A stretch of 64,000 nucleotides of DNA from Pirellulaceae bacterium (GTDB taxonomy: Bacteria > Planctomycetota > Planctomycetia > Pirellulales > Pirellulaceae): positions 97,763-161,762 of the forward strand of contig JADYZV010000039.1 in the NCBI GenBank assembly GCA_020852965.1, written 5' to 3'. Under the pieces are notes generated by a model. It was not told the origin of the DNA, did not search any database, and worked only from the letters and a program-made list of their open reading frames with translations. Positions 39,423-48,574 of this stretch are shown one piece after another (the first letter of the stretch is position 1; the number at the start of each line of letters is the position of its first letter). Position numbers and translations under genes: made by a program.

Positions 39423-39446
39423 CTACCGTCTGGCGACGGTTGCTAC
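39423..39446. repeat. REP-like family C, supplies the stop codon of the DUF1080 gene
   Basis: On the minus strand it reads GTAG, a 2-nt linker, stem ACCGTC/GACGGT around GCCA, and ends GTAG. The TAG of its first GTAG (39443-39445) is the stop codon of the gene to its right. A diverged copy lies at 46714-46737. Confidence 0.75.
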
Positions 39447-40771
39447 GGCGCAATTTCCACAATCTTGAGGCTTTGGAAAGTGACGTCGGTGGTAGCGTCA
39501 TGGCCTTGCAAGGCGATTGGGCCGGCTTCAAGTCGCAGACCTTTGCGTGGGTTTTCGTTCGGCTCGCGCGTATCGTTGAACTCAGCGACGAGCACACCAT
39601 TGACCCATGTGTCCATTTGAGGGCCGCTTGCGAGCAGTGTCAGGTAAGTGGGCTTGGAACCATCCCCCATGACAACCCGAGCGGGCTGGCGGCGGAAGAT
39701 GGCACCGGCACCCGCGTCGAGCGGACGCAGGGGATCACCGTCTACTACCGCGTGATTGACTTGGCATTCGTAGCCATCGAGCAGTGCGTCGGGAATGCAG
39801 CGGAAGAAGATTCCCGAGTTGACTTCGGGACTCGCCAGCGTGTATCGAGCTTGCAATAAGAAGTTGCCGAACGCTTGTTTGGATTGCAATTGTCCCGAGC
39901 CGCCGGTGAGCTGTAGCCCATCTTCGGTCGGCGTGGCCTTAAACGTGTCAGGCTCTTTTTCTGACAGCGTCCAGTCCTCTTCCCAGTCCTCGCCAAGCTT
40001 CAACTCGGTCAACTCCAAAGGACGCATGAGCACGTTGCGGAATTCGACCTGTCCCTCATTGTGTTGCAGGCTGATGTGGCCCGTGGGTGAGACGTGGGCA
40101 TCGTCCAATTGCAATATCAGCTTGCCGTCGAGCGAGACGGTGACTTGATTGCCAGATACGCGAACCAAGTAGGTGTGCCATTGGGTCGGATCGAAGTCAC
40201 CTAGTTCGGTCGGTTCGACTTTCTTGCGCTCGACCAAGCTACCGGTTGGAAACGGGTTTTCTGCCGGGGCGATGTTCAGCTCGAAGCAATCGAGTCCTAC
40301 GTCTCGAGGCTGCGGGCCGCAACGCATGAAAATCCCACTGTTGGTCTTCGCATCGGAGCGGAAGTCGACTTGCAATTCGTAGTTGGGGATCTGGAAACTA
40401 GTGCACAGAAAGCTCTTTTCACCGCGAGTGACTCTGAGAACCCCCTCGGGGGCGATCTGCCAATCTGCGTTGCCGACAACCAACCAACCATAGAGCGACT
40501 GGCCGTCGAACAACCGCACCCAGCCCTGTTCGAGCTGTTGTGGGGTTAGCTGAGCGGCCAAGAGCGACTCGGCATTGAGCTCAATCTCTTGGGGTGGAGC
40601 GATAGGTCCTTCGTCGACGAGTACTTCTTCGGCTTTCATCGTAGCTTCGCCGGCGCTGGCTTGCGTGGGGGGCGCTTCAGGCGAAGGCTTGGGGGGCTGG
40701 TTGCGACAGCCGCCGAGCAGGCTCAGGGACGAGAGTAAGCAGAGGCAAATTGCGAGCGATACTGGTTTCAT
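39443..40771 (-). CDS. Lipoprotein with two DUF1080 (concanavalin-like) domains
   Basis: A 442-residue lipoprotein (signal ending LLSSLSLLGGC, Cys near residue 22). Residues about 80-250 form one DUF1080 domain, with WVRLFDGQSLYGW, NYELQVDFRSDAKTNSGIFMR and HISLQHNEGQVEFRNV. Residues about 260-440 form a second, with ARYTLASPEVNSGIFFRCIP and a similar end. DUF1080 proteins are beta-sandwich domains linked to carbohydrate binding or keto-disaccharide cleavage, and are numerous in planctomycetes. The stop codon TAG belongs to a REP unit. Confidence 0.9.
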   Translation of the reverse strand: MKPVSLAICLCLLSSLSLLGGCRNQPPKPSPEAPPTQASAGEATMKAEEVLVDEGPIAPPQEIELNAESLLAAQLTPQQLEQGWVRLFDGQSLYGWLVVGNADWQIAPEGVLRVTRGEKSFLCTSFQIPNYELQVDFRSDAKTNSGIFMRCGPQPRDVGLDCFELNIAPAENPFPTGSLVERKKVEPTELGDFDPTQWHTYLVRVSGNQVTVSLDGKLILQLDDAHVSPTGHISLQHNEGQVEFRNVLMRPLELTELKLGEDWEEDWTLSEKEPDTFKATPTEDGLQLTGGSGQLQSKQAFGNFLLQARYTLASPEVNSGIFFRCIPDALLDGYECQVNHAVVDGDPLRPLDAGAGAIFRRQPARVVMGDGSKPTYLTLLASGPQMDTWVNGVLVAEFNDTREPNENPRKGLRLEAGPIALQGHDATTDVTFQSLKIVEIAP

Positions 40772-40862
40772 GGCACCGGCAGGGGGTCGAAGAAAAGTGG
40801 GCTCGAAGCTAGTGCTTCTAATTTAACCCGTTCTGCCGCGATTCAAAACCACCCGCCCCGGC

Positions 40863-41336
40863 TCAATCGTCGATTTCAATGCGTACTTCGGCCCAATCAG
40901 CTAGCGCCGGTGGCGCTTCGGGTGATATCGAGCCGTCGAGCATGGCGGGTTCGCTAGCGGGGAACTCGCAATCGATTTCGAGCAGGTTGTAGGGTTCGAG
41001 AGCCGAATCGATGCGAACGGAAAGTTGGGAAGATGTGTTGGAATGGCTCGTCTGCTCTTCAAGCTGGAGCGGTTGCGAATTGAGTAGCAGAGCGCAAAGA
41101 ATAATCTGCCGTGGCAAAAAAACAGAGTCGTTGTCCAGCTCGCTTCCGTGCCGTAACTGCGCAGCGCTAGTTACGAGCCGAGTCGAAACCAGGGTTAGGG
41201 TGACGGGTTGCTGGTCGAGCAGACCGCTGGGGCGATGGAAATAGCGGTGATAACGCGCGATGCGAGTAGTATCGGTGGGGTTTGCCGCGCGTGTCCACTC
41301 ACATTGCCAAGGCTCACGCAATCGAATCGTGTGCAT
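40863..41336 (-). CDS. Hypothetical protein
   Basis: A 157-residue protein with no signal peptide or membrane segment and no motif I recognise. The composition is beta-strand-like (QPVTLTLVSTRLV, QLSVRIDSALEPYNLLEIDC) and the C-terminus is acidic. It lies downstream of the pseudopilin gene on the same strand, with only a REP in between, so it may be part of the same transcript. The first codons (MHTIRLR) are duplicated 73 bp upstream, on the other side of the REP. Confidence 0.6.
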   Translation of the reverse strand: MHTIRLREPWQCEWTRAANPTDTTRIARYHRYFHRPSGLLDQQPVTLTLVSTRLVTSAAQLRHGSELDNDSVFLPRQIILCALLLNSQPLQLEEQTSHSNTSSQLSVRIDSALEPYNLLEIDCEFPASEPAMLDGSISPEAPPALADWAEVRIEIDD

Positions 41337-41415
41337 GAAGTGAAACCACCCTCTAATGTGGCCCGACGCTCCGCGTCGGATTGAGTTTGCGCAGTCGAAT
41401 CGTATGCATGAAGTG
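41318..41415. repeat. Family D REP inside a duplicated gene start
   Basis: The REP (41354-41379) is bounded by two 25-bp direct copies, 41318-41342 and 41391-41415, that match at 23 of 25 positions. Each contains the start codon and first codons of the gene at 40863-41336 (minus strand). The upstream copy opens an 18-codon frame that ends within the REP. Confidence 0.85.
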
Positions 41416-41418
41416 CTA

Positions 41419-43326
41419 CTACTGCGAAACGAATTCTTTGGTGGCCGACATCTGCTTGACTTGACGCGTTGTCGGGTCTTCCATGCGCACGGAGATCTTC
41501 AAACCACGTAGCGGAATCGGGAACGGCGGGGATGTCTCCAGCTCCAACGTATCGTCGACGCCAGCCAGGCTGCCGACGTTATCGATGCCGTCAGTACCCG
41601 CATCCGGAACTCGCCAGTTCTCCGAGAGGAAGGAGCGGTCGTCTCCGGAAAAGCCAGGGTACAAGGAGATCGCTCCATTGACGCGACACACGCCCGCGCG
41701 GCTGGTCAATTCGGCTTGTAGCACTCCGTCTCCTTCGTATCGCGTTGTGTAGGTGTCGTAGGTGGGTTGTAGAAGGTGTAGCGTGAACGGAGATGCGCTC
41801 GCCATTAACACGCTGCCCGATTTGAAGAGCGCGTAGGTGTAGGCACCGGCAGCGCCATTGATATTGAAATTGGCCAGTGAAAAACCACTCAGCGGGCTCC
41901 AGACGTTGGTGGTAGCACTAATGTTGCCGCCATGGTCGACCAGTTTCTTGGCCCAGGCCAAGTCGACGTATTCACCGGTACCCACCAATTGGTAAGTACC
42001 GTTCAGTGCCGGTCCGTAGCCGGGATCGTTGGGGGACAGGATCAAGTCGTCCGACCCGGCCCAGCCCAATGCACCTGGGTTACTTGTTGTACCGAATGTC
42101 CCATCGCCACCAGGGGTTCCAAGCAAGGGAACATCGGGATCGAAGAGCTTGATATCGAATGCCAACACATCGCTGGCCAACAGGTCTTCTCCTGAGCGAA
42201 TGCCACGCAGCACGAAGGCAGGATGTAAGAATCCAGAGCCAACTTGGAGAGTCCCACTTGGGTCGCCGGCGTTGACCGCCAACCTAGCACCCAAGGCCAA
42301 CACTGGCATGGTGGTCGACACTGTGCCTGGAAGCGGAACTTGAACGTGCGCAAAACGATTGGCCGGATCGGTCAAGTCTTCCAGGCTGTTGGCGGCTATC
42401 TCGTCGCGAACGTTATTGTCGCTAGAGTCATAGATACGGCGAATCGACAAGTCGCACTGCTGATGAGCAGTCGCCATATCGCATAGTGGCGATGGTAAGC
42501 CAGACAGTGGTACACTTTTAAGCCAATCATCTCCACTGCCGTCAACTCCGCTCGGCAGCACGCCGCTAGCTAGATTCAAGTCGGGCCGAATGAGTAGCGT
42601 GCGATAATACAAGCGGAAGCTATCGGGGAAACCTACGAAAGGATCTGTATCCTCATAGGCGGCCTCCTTAAGCGGAGCAGTCAAGAAGAATCCTGGGTCG
42701 CGATTGGGATTGCCATCGTTGGAAACCAGCGGTTGCAGGAAGACTGCCACCTCGGCATGTTGCGAGGCGATTGAGACCGGAGTGAAGTGAGCGGGATCGG
42801 TGGGGGCAATTTTGAGGAGAACGAATTGGGGCACTTTGCCGGTGAACCACACATCGCCCGCTCGGACCGTCGCCATGAGAATATCATCGACATCACCAAA
42901 GCGGCTGGCTGCTCCCGGTAGTGCACCGCCTGTTGGTATCAATTTCGTGGCGGCGGTGTAGTCGGTGGTCGAGCCATCGAAGACTTGTAGGTAGCCCGGG
43001 CCTGTAGCTGGGTCGGCGGGTGGTGCGGGGACGACGGTCAGGTTATCCAAGTCGCTGCGCAAACGATAGACGACGCTGCGCAAGCGATTGTTCAGCTCGA
43101 GTACGGAGCGCCCCTGCTGCATGCTGTCGCCGATGACCTTGAACATTTGCGCCAGCGATATCATCATCAACAGGGTGACCGCTGTGGCAATCAGTACTTC
43201 CAGTAGCGTAAAACCGCCAGTCCTGAAACCACGCCGCGCTCGCCGATGCGGCTTCACGGCAGGTGAGTCAGCAGCGGAGATGGTCGATGGCGTTGCGAGG
43301 CGAACTGACGATTGAAAAGCGATCAT
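41419..43326 (-). CDS. Pseudopilin-like protein (GspJ/PilW type) with prepilin leader
   Basis: A 635-residue protein. Near residue 38 is a type IV prepilin leader and helix, GGFTLLEVLIATAVTLLMM, with the cleavage Gly and the Glu at mature position +5. This is followed by QMFKVIGDSMQQGRSVLELNNRLRSVVYRLRSDL, typical of the GspJ/PilW group, and a long beta-rich extracellular part. ATG 43326 is preferred because AAGGAAA lies 7 nt upstream. Such proteins form minor subunits of pseudopili; other secretion genes are not in the window. Confidence 0.82.
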   Translation of the reverse strand: MIAFQSSVRLATPSTISAADSPAVKPHRRARRGFRTGGFTLLEVLIATAVTLLMMISLAQMFKVIGDSMQQGRSVLELNNRLRSVVYRLRSDLDNLTVVPAPPADPATGPGYLQVFDGSTTDYTAATKLIPTGGALPGAASRFGDVDDILMATVRAGDVWFTGKVPQFVLLKIAPTDPAHFTPVSIASQHAEVAVFLQPLVSNDGNPNRDPGFFLTAPLKEAAYEDTDPFVGFPDSFRLYYRTLLIRPDLNLASGVLPSGVDGSGDDWLKSVPLSGLPSPLCDMATAHQQCDLSIRRIYDSSDNNVRDEIAANSLEDLTDPANRFAHVQVPLPGTVSTTMPVLALGARLAVNAGDPSGTLQVGSGFLHPAFVLRGIRSGEDLLASDVLAFDIKLFDPDVPLLGTPGGDGTFGTTSNPGALGWAGSDDLILSPNDPGYGPALNGTYQLVGTGEYVDLAWAKKLVDHGGNISATTNVWSPLSGFSLANFNINGAAGAYTYALFKSGSVLMASASPFTLHLLQPTYDTYTTRYEGDGVLQAELTSRAGVCRVNGAISLYPGFSGDDRSFLSENWRVPDAGTDGIDNVGSLAGVDDTLELETSPPFPIPLRGLKISVRMEDPTTRQVKQMSATKEFVSQ

Positions 43327-43378
43327 GGAGAGTTTCCTTTGGCCGAACGAACCCGCTGGGAGCATTTCCAGCTAAACT

Positions 43379-43535
43379 TGTGGTCTGTCAAGGCTAGTAT
43401 TTAAGGTTCGATGTAGTGGACGAGGTTACGAGTCCGCAGGATTCTGGATGCTTCAGGGACTCGCAACCTCGTCCACTACGTCACAGGGACTCGTAACCTC
43501 GTCTACTACATTAATAAAAGTCTTGACAGACCACG
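43379..43535. repeat. Family A REP array enclosed by a 17-bp inverted repeat
   Basis: Outer arms 43379-43395 and 43519-43535 pair at 15 of 17 positions (TGTGGTCTGTCAAG core). Inside are one forward unit starting GTAG at 43413 and two reverse units ending CTAC at 43478 and 43509. It lies between two divergent genes (pseudopilin and glycosyltransferase). Confidence 0.8.
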
Positions 43536-43691
43536 TGTGCTGAACATGAAACCACTGCGGTCGCCCATCCCATCAAGATGAGTGCGTATCTACGAGCCAT
43601 TGCAGTTTATCACAAAAGTGCAAAAAACGCGCTCCACGGAATTGTGAAACCACTGCCGAGCTAACAACTATTCTACTCCCCATAAATTCCA

Positions 43692-45494
43692 TTGCACAAT
43701 GTAACCACACCACAGTCTGCTCCTCCTCCGTGTCATCGGCTAAGCTCGCGGACAGGCACTCCACCAATTCAGCTCCGCTGGTGGCCGCTAATGGCGGGGC
43801 TGGTGGGAATGCTGTGGGCTGCTGGTGCGGCCACAGAATCATTGTGGCTCGACGAATTGCATACGAGCTGGGCCGTTGCGGGGCCCTGGTCCGAAATCGC
43901 CTCGAGGGCTCGCCAGGGGAATCAATCTCCGTTGTTCTTTTGGGCTTTAGGTGGTCTGACTAAGACACTTGGTAATTTGGGGGGAGTTTCGGGCGAACTC
44001 GCCCTGCGATTGCCCTCGATCGTCTGCTGGGGAATATCTCTGGCGGTTTGCCTGCGCGAGGCTAGACGAAGGGAGTGCGGTGGGATAGCAGTTGTCGCCA
44101 TTCTAGTGTGGATGATGCTCGATCGCATCCAGCTCTTCTATGCCACAGAAGCCCGCGTCTATGCCGCAGTGCAGCTCGTCAGCTTGCTGGGCTGGATCGC
44201 CGTCTCACGCATCGGAGACAAAATAGGTAACAGTGCGGTACGAGACGACTCGACGAGGTGTATCTGGCTGTGGTGCGGCTTGAGTATCTTGTTGGTGTTC
44301 CTGCACATCACGGCGGTGCTGGCTATCGGTTGGCAAATCATCTGCGGGACGTGGATGGTTGTCCGAAGCGCGCCGCAGCAAAGCGTACTGTGGGGGGCGG
44401 CAGTTTCGCTAGAGGACTCGCGACGCGGAGCGTCGAGCCACATTAAGCAGCAACGTATGACTTGGTGCTTGGCAGTTTCGACTGTGATCGTGGCAGTCGG
44501 TATAGCTCTGTTGGGTTCGGCTCAAGTTTGGCAACACCGCCAGCAGTGGGCCAGCTTTGCCGGTGAAGCTTCTTTGGCTAGTCTGATCGGGCTATTTCCC
44601 TTGGCAGCCTACATCGTCCCGGTGGCTGTGGCGCGCGGTGCGGATTGGTTGTGGCACAAGCTTCCAGCTTGTGGTCCAAAAACCGCAGGCTGGAAGCTTG
44701 GGCCACAGTCGGAAAGTGGCAGCAGACAGGGCGGCGGCAGACAGGGCGGCGGCAGACACCGACGCGGAGCGTCGGGCCACATTAGTGGGGGAGCGACTCA
44801 CGCGTGGATATGGTGGTTGGCGGCTGCGGGGCCTTGGCTGAGCGCTTGGTGCATCACCGCGATGGGAATTGCCCCGGTTTTTCATCGACGATTCGTGATT
44901 GTGGCTGCTATCCCATTGATCCTGCTAGCCGCTGTAGAATTAAGTCGATTGCGCCGCGCTGGACTGCGTTGGTCGATATTGGTGGTTGTCGCCGTGTGCT
45001 TGATCATCAGTCAAGGATCGCTGGACAATTGGCGCGCCGGTCAACTATTCGGTTGGCAGCGCAGCGAAGGCTGGCGGCAGGCGAGCCAGTTCTTGAGTGA
45101 GCGCATGCAGTCCACTGACCAATTGTGGTGCGCCAGTGGTCTCATTGAAGGGCACGCAGCAGAATTGCCGCTGAGTGAGTCGCTCGAACGCTACTTGAGC
45201 TTTCCCTTGCGCGGGTTGTATCGTGTGATGGATAATCGCGGAGAGGTGATCGAGCCGCACGCGTTGGTCGGCGATGGAACGAGCTGGGCTGAGCAATTGC
45301 GTGCTGCGGATAGTGAAGCGAGTAGTAAAAGCGTTGCTTGGATTGTCTATCGTGGTAGCCCAGCAGCTTTCGAGAGGAACCTGCGCAGACTTTCATTGCA
45401 ACTCGAAGCCGATACGGTAGAGCCTACGCAAATCGGTAGTCCTCGCGCGTTTGGTTTGGTCAGTGTAGTGCGGCTTTCACGTCTCTTAAGGTAG
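43692..45494 (+). CDS. GT39-like polytopic glycosyltransferase with repeat-derived insertions
   Basis: A 600-residue membrane protein with about 10 helices. SLWLDELHTSW near residue 50 has the Asp-Glu pair of the GT-C/GT39 (protein mannosyltransferase-like) fold, and the short first loop with NQSPLFFWALGGL fits. Such enzymes move sugars from polyprenyl carriers to proteins or lipids outside the membrane. Start: TTG 43692 opens the frame; ATG 43791 is the alternative. Two family D REPs are read in frame: SRRGASSHI within residues 240-255 and HRRGASGHI within 355-365. The second is part of about 50 residues of low-complexity sequence (GSRQGGGRQGGGR). The TAG stop lies in a family B REP. Confidence 0.75.
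   Translation: MHNVTTPQSAPPPCHRLSSRTGTPPIQLRWWPLMAGLVGMLWAAGAATESLWLDELHTSWAVAGPWSEIASRARQGNQSPLFFWALGGLTKTLGNLGGVSGELALRLPSIVCWGISLAVCLREARRRECGGIAVVAILVWMMLDRIQLFYATEARVYAAVQLVSLLGWIAVSRIGDKIGNSAVRDDSTRCIWLWCGLSILLVFLHITAVLAIGWQIICGTWMVVRSAPQQSVLWGAAVSLEDSRRGASSHIKQQRMTWCLAVSTVIVAVGIALLGSAQVWQHRQQWASFAGEASLASLIGLFPLAAYIVPVAVARGADWLWHKLPACGPKTAGWKLGPQSESGSRQGGGRQGGGRHRRGASGHISGGATHAWIWWLAAAGPWLSAWCITAMGIAPVFHRRFVIVAAIPLILLAAVELSRLRRAGLRWSILVVVAVCLIISQGSLDNWRAGQLFGWQRSEGWRQASQFLSERMQSTDQLWCASGLIEGHAAELPLSESLERYLSFPLRGLYRVMDNRGEVIEPHALVGDGTSWAEQLRAADSEASSKSVAWIVYRGSPAAFERNLRRLSLQLEADTVEPTQIGSPRAFGLVSVVRLSRLLR
44399..44480. repeat. In-frame family D REP in the glycosyltransferase, between 10-bp direct repeats
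   Basis: The REP is 44421-44445. GGCAGTTTCG occurs at 44399-44408 and 44471-44480, 72 bp apart, so removing one copy plus the REP would delete exactly 24 codons (AVS ... AVS in the protein). Confidence 0.8.
44649..44784. repeat. Composite repeat inside the glycosyltransferase: family H inverted repeat, 15-bp tandem, family D REP
   Basis: Inverted arms 44649-44670 and 44687-44708 (CAAGCTTCCAGC core, about 18 of 22 paired), then two copies of CAGACAGGGCGGCGG (44723-44752), then a family D REP (44759-44784). All are translated. Confidence 0.75.
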
Positions 45495-45703
45495 CTCGGC
45501 GGTCCCCCGCCGAACTGGCCGAAGAATGCCAGCTAGTTGCAAAACTGATTCACCAGCGAGCAAGCTCGCGGGGGTCTAAGATTCCGACGGCGGAGCGTCG
45601 GGCCACATTACGCGCGGGGGTCTAAGATTCCGACGGCGGAGCGTCGGGCCACATTACGCGCGGGGGTCTAAGATTCCGACGGCGGAGCGTCGGGCCACAT
45701 TGA
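45491..45703. repeat. Composite repeat block after the glycosyltransferase (families B, F and D)
   Basis: A family B unit (GTAG at 45491, stem TCGGCGG/CCGCCGA) supplies the TAG stop of the upstream gene. An inverted family F copy follows (about 45533-45580), then three tandem 46-bp units (45570, 45616, 45662), each a family F end fused to a family D REP. There are no unique spacers, so it is not a CRISPR array. Confidence 0.85.
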
Positions 45704-45720
45704 AGAGACCTCAATGAGCG

Positions 45721-46650
45721 TTAATCGGCAACAAGTTTGTGCAGGAAGTCATCGGGAAAGGGAGTGGTGGCACCACGCTGGCTGGCGGCGAAGGCACCGC
45801 AGTAGTTAGCTAACGCCACAATTCTCTCGTCGCTCCAGCCGGCAACTAATCCAACGGCCAGTGCCGCTGAGGCGGCGTCGCCGGCACCGACCGAATCGGC
45901 TTGCGGGGCTTGCGGCAATTGCGGCACGTCGCCGCTGGTCACCTGCGCTCCGCGTTGTAACATGCAGCCGCTGGCACCACGCGTCCAAAAAACGCTTTGT
46001 AGGTCGAACCGCTGCTGCAATTGGATCGCAATGGCCACCGCGATGTCGCGATCGCTGGACCTATCGGCAACATCGAGGTGTAGCCAATCGCAAAGTAGCA
46101 GCAATTCTTCTTCGTTGCATTTGAGCACGTCGGCATGACGCAAGCTCTCTTCGATCAGCTCGATTGGCGGATGAGGCAGGCGTAGATTGACGTCAAAGAT
46201 CTTGATCGCTTGGTCGGCCGCTTGCAGACAGCGGGCCAGCGTCTGCCGAGTTGTCTGGCAACGCTGTGACAAAGTGCCGAAGCACAAGGCAGAGCTGCGT
46301 CGAGCGATTTGAGCGACCGAGTCATCGAAGGCGATGTGGTCCCAGGCTACCTGCTCGCCGATGACGTAGCTGGGATGGCCATCTTCGAGCGTCACGTCGA
46401 CAAAGCCGCTGGGATGAGTCGCATCGACTTGTATGGCGGAAGTGTCCAGCGGCGTGTGCCGCAAATGCTGTAGTATTTTTTCACCTCGTGCGTCACTTCC
46501 AATACGGCTGATTAGCGCGGTGGTGAAACCGACCGCTTGACCGAGCTGAGCGGCGCGGACGGAAAAATTCAGAGGGGCACCTCCGACAACTTCCCCCGAA
46601 GGGAGCACGTCGACCAGCGCTTCGCCAAAGCCTAAAACTAGTTTGCTCAT
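45721..46650 (-). CDS. PfkB-family sugar kinase (fructokinase-like)
   Basis: A 309-residue ribokinase-fold kinase. The N-terminal GEALVDVLPSGEVVGGAPLNFS carries the substrate-binding Gly-Gly; the C-terminal DSVGAGDAASAALAVGL has the catalytic GAGD with Asp near residue 254. Fructokinase is the most likely of the PfkB activities, given the GGAPLNFSVRAAQLG pattern, but ribose or another sugar cannot be ruled out. It stands alone and is convergent with the glycosyltransferase gene. Confidence 0.88.
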   Translation of the reverse strand: MSKLVLGFGEALVDVLPSGEVVGGAPLNFSVRAAQLGQAVGFTTALISRIGSDARGEKILQHLRHTPLDTSAIQVDATHPSGFVDVTLEDGHPSYVIGEQVAWDHIAFDDSVAQIARRSSALCFGTLSQRCQTTRQTLARCLQAADQAIKIFDVNLRLPHPPIELIEESLRHADVLKCNEEELLLLCDWLHLDVADRSSDRDIAVAIAIQLQQRFDLQSVFWTRGASGCMLQRGAQVTSGDVPQLPQAPQADSVGAGDAASAALAVGLVAGWSDERIVALANYCGAFAASQRGATTPFPDDFLHKLVAD

Positions 46651-46713
46651 GGGGGTCCTATGGTACGGGGTTCCAAGTCGTTGCGGTTGATTCTTTCGTC
46701 TTTCGTCTAGCGT

Positions 46714-46737
46714 CTACCGTCTGGCGGCACTAGCTAC
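46714..46737. repeat. Diverged family C REP
   Basis: CTACCGTCTGGCGGC followed by AGCTAC, matching the copy at 39423 in head and loop side but with a weaker stem. It lies upstream of the PfkB kinase gene. Confidence 0.55.
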
Positions 46738-46839
46738 GGTGCTTGCAACTTACTATGAATCGACCAATTTCTGCAACCCAGGCAAAGGGCATGGATAGCG
46801 TGGACTTAGCGAGCATCAGCGTCCGCAACTGTTGGAGTG

Positions 46840-46937
46840 TAGGCTTTAGGCGATTTTGAGAGGCGGTTGGATTGTAGCATTTAGGCAATTGATTAAGAGA
46901 GACATGTATAGGAGGGACAAAGATCGGCTAAAGCCTA
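46840..46937. repeat. Inverted repeat upstream of thiC
   Basis: TAGGCTTTAG (46840-46849) pairs perfectly with CTAAAGCCTA (46928-46937), enclosing 78 nt. It could be a repeat element of the kind seen elsewhere in the window, or a leader structure. Confidence 0.5.
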
Positions 46938-46998
46938 GACTTCAGCGTTTCCGCCCTGACGTTCGCGGGGGGAATTTGAAGTAAATGCGGCTTTGGGT

Positions 46999-48469
<1,471 letters not shown>

Positions 48470-48574
48470 CATCTTTGGCGCAGTTTGCGGGCAGAAGGAT
48501 TCTGCCCACGAATCACGCGACCCGTCGCGAAACAGGAGGAATGGGCAGGCTCGTAAGGAGCCTACAAATCATCA

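Noticed and set aside
45570..45703. Possible CRISPR-like array (three 46-bp repeats)
   Set aside because: The copies are directly adjacent without unique spacers and are made of dispersed repeats; no cas genes nearby.
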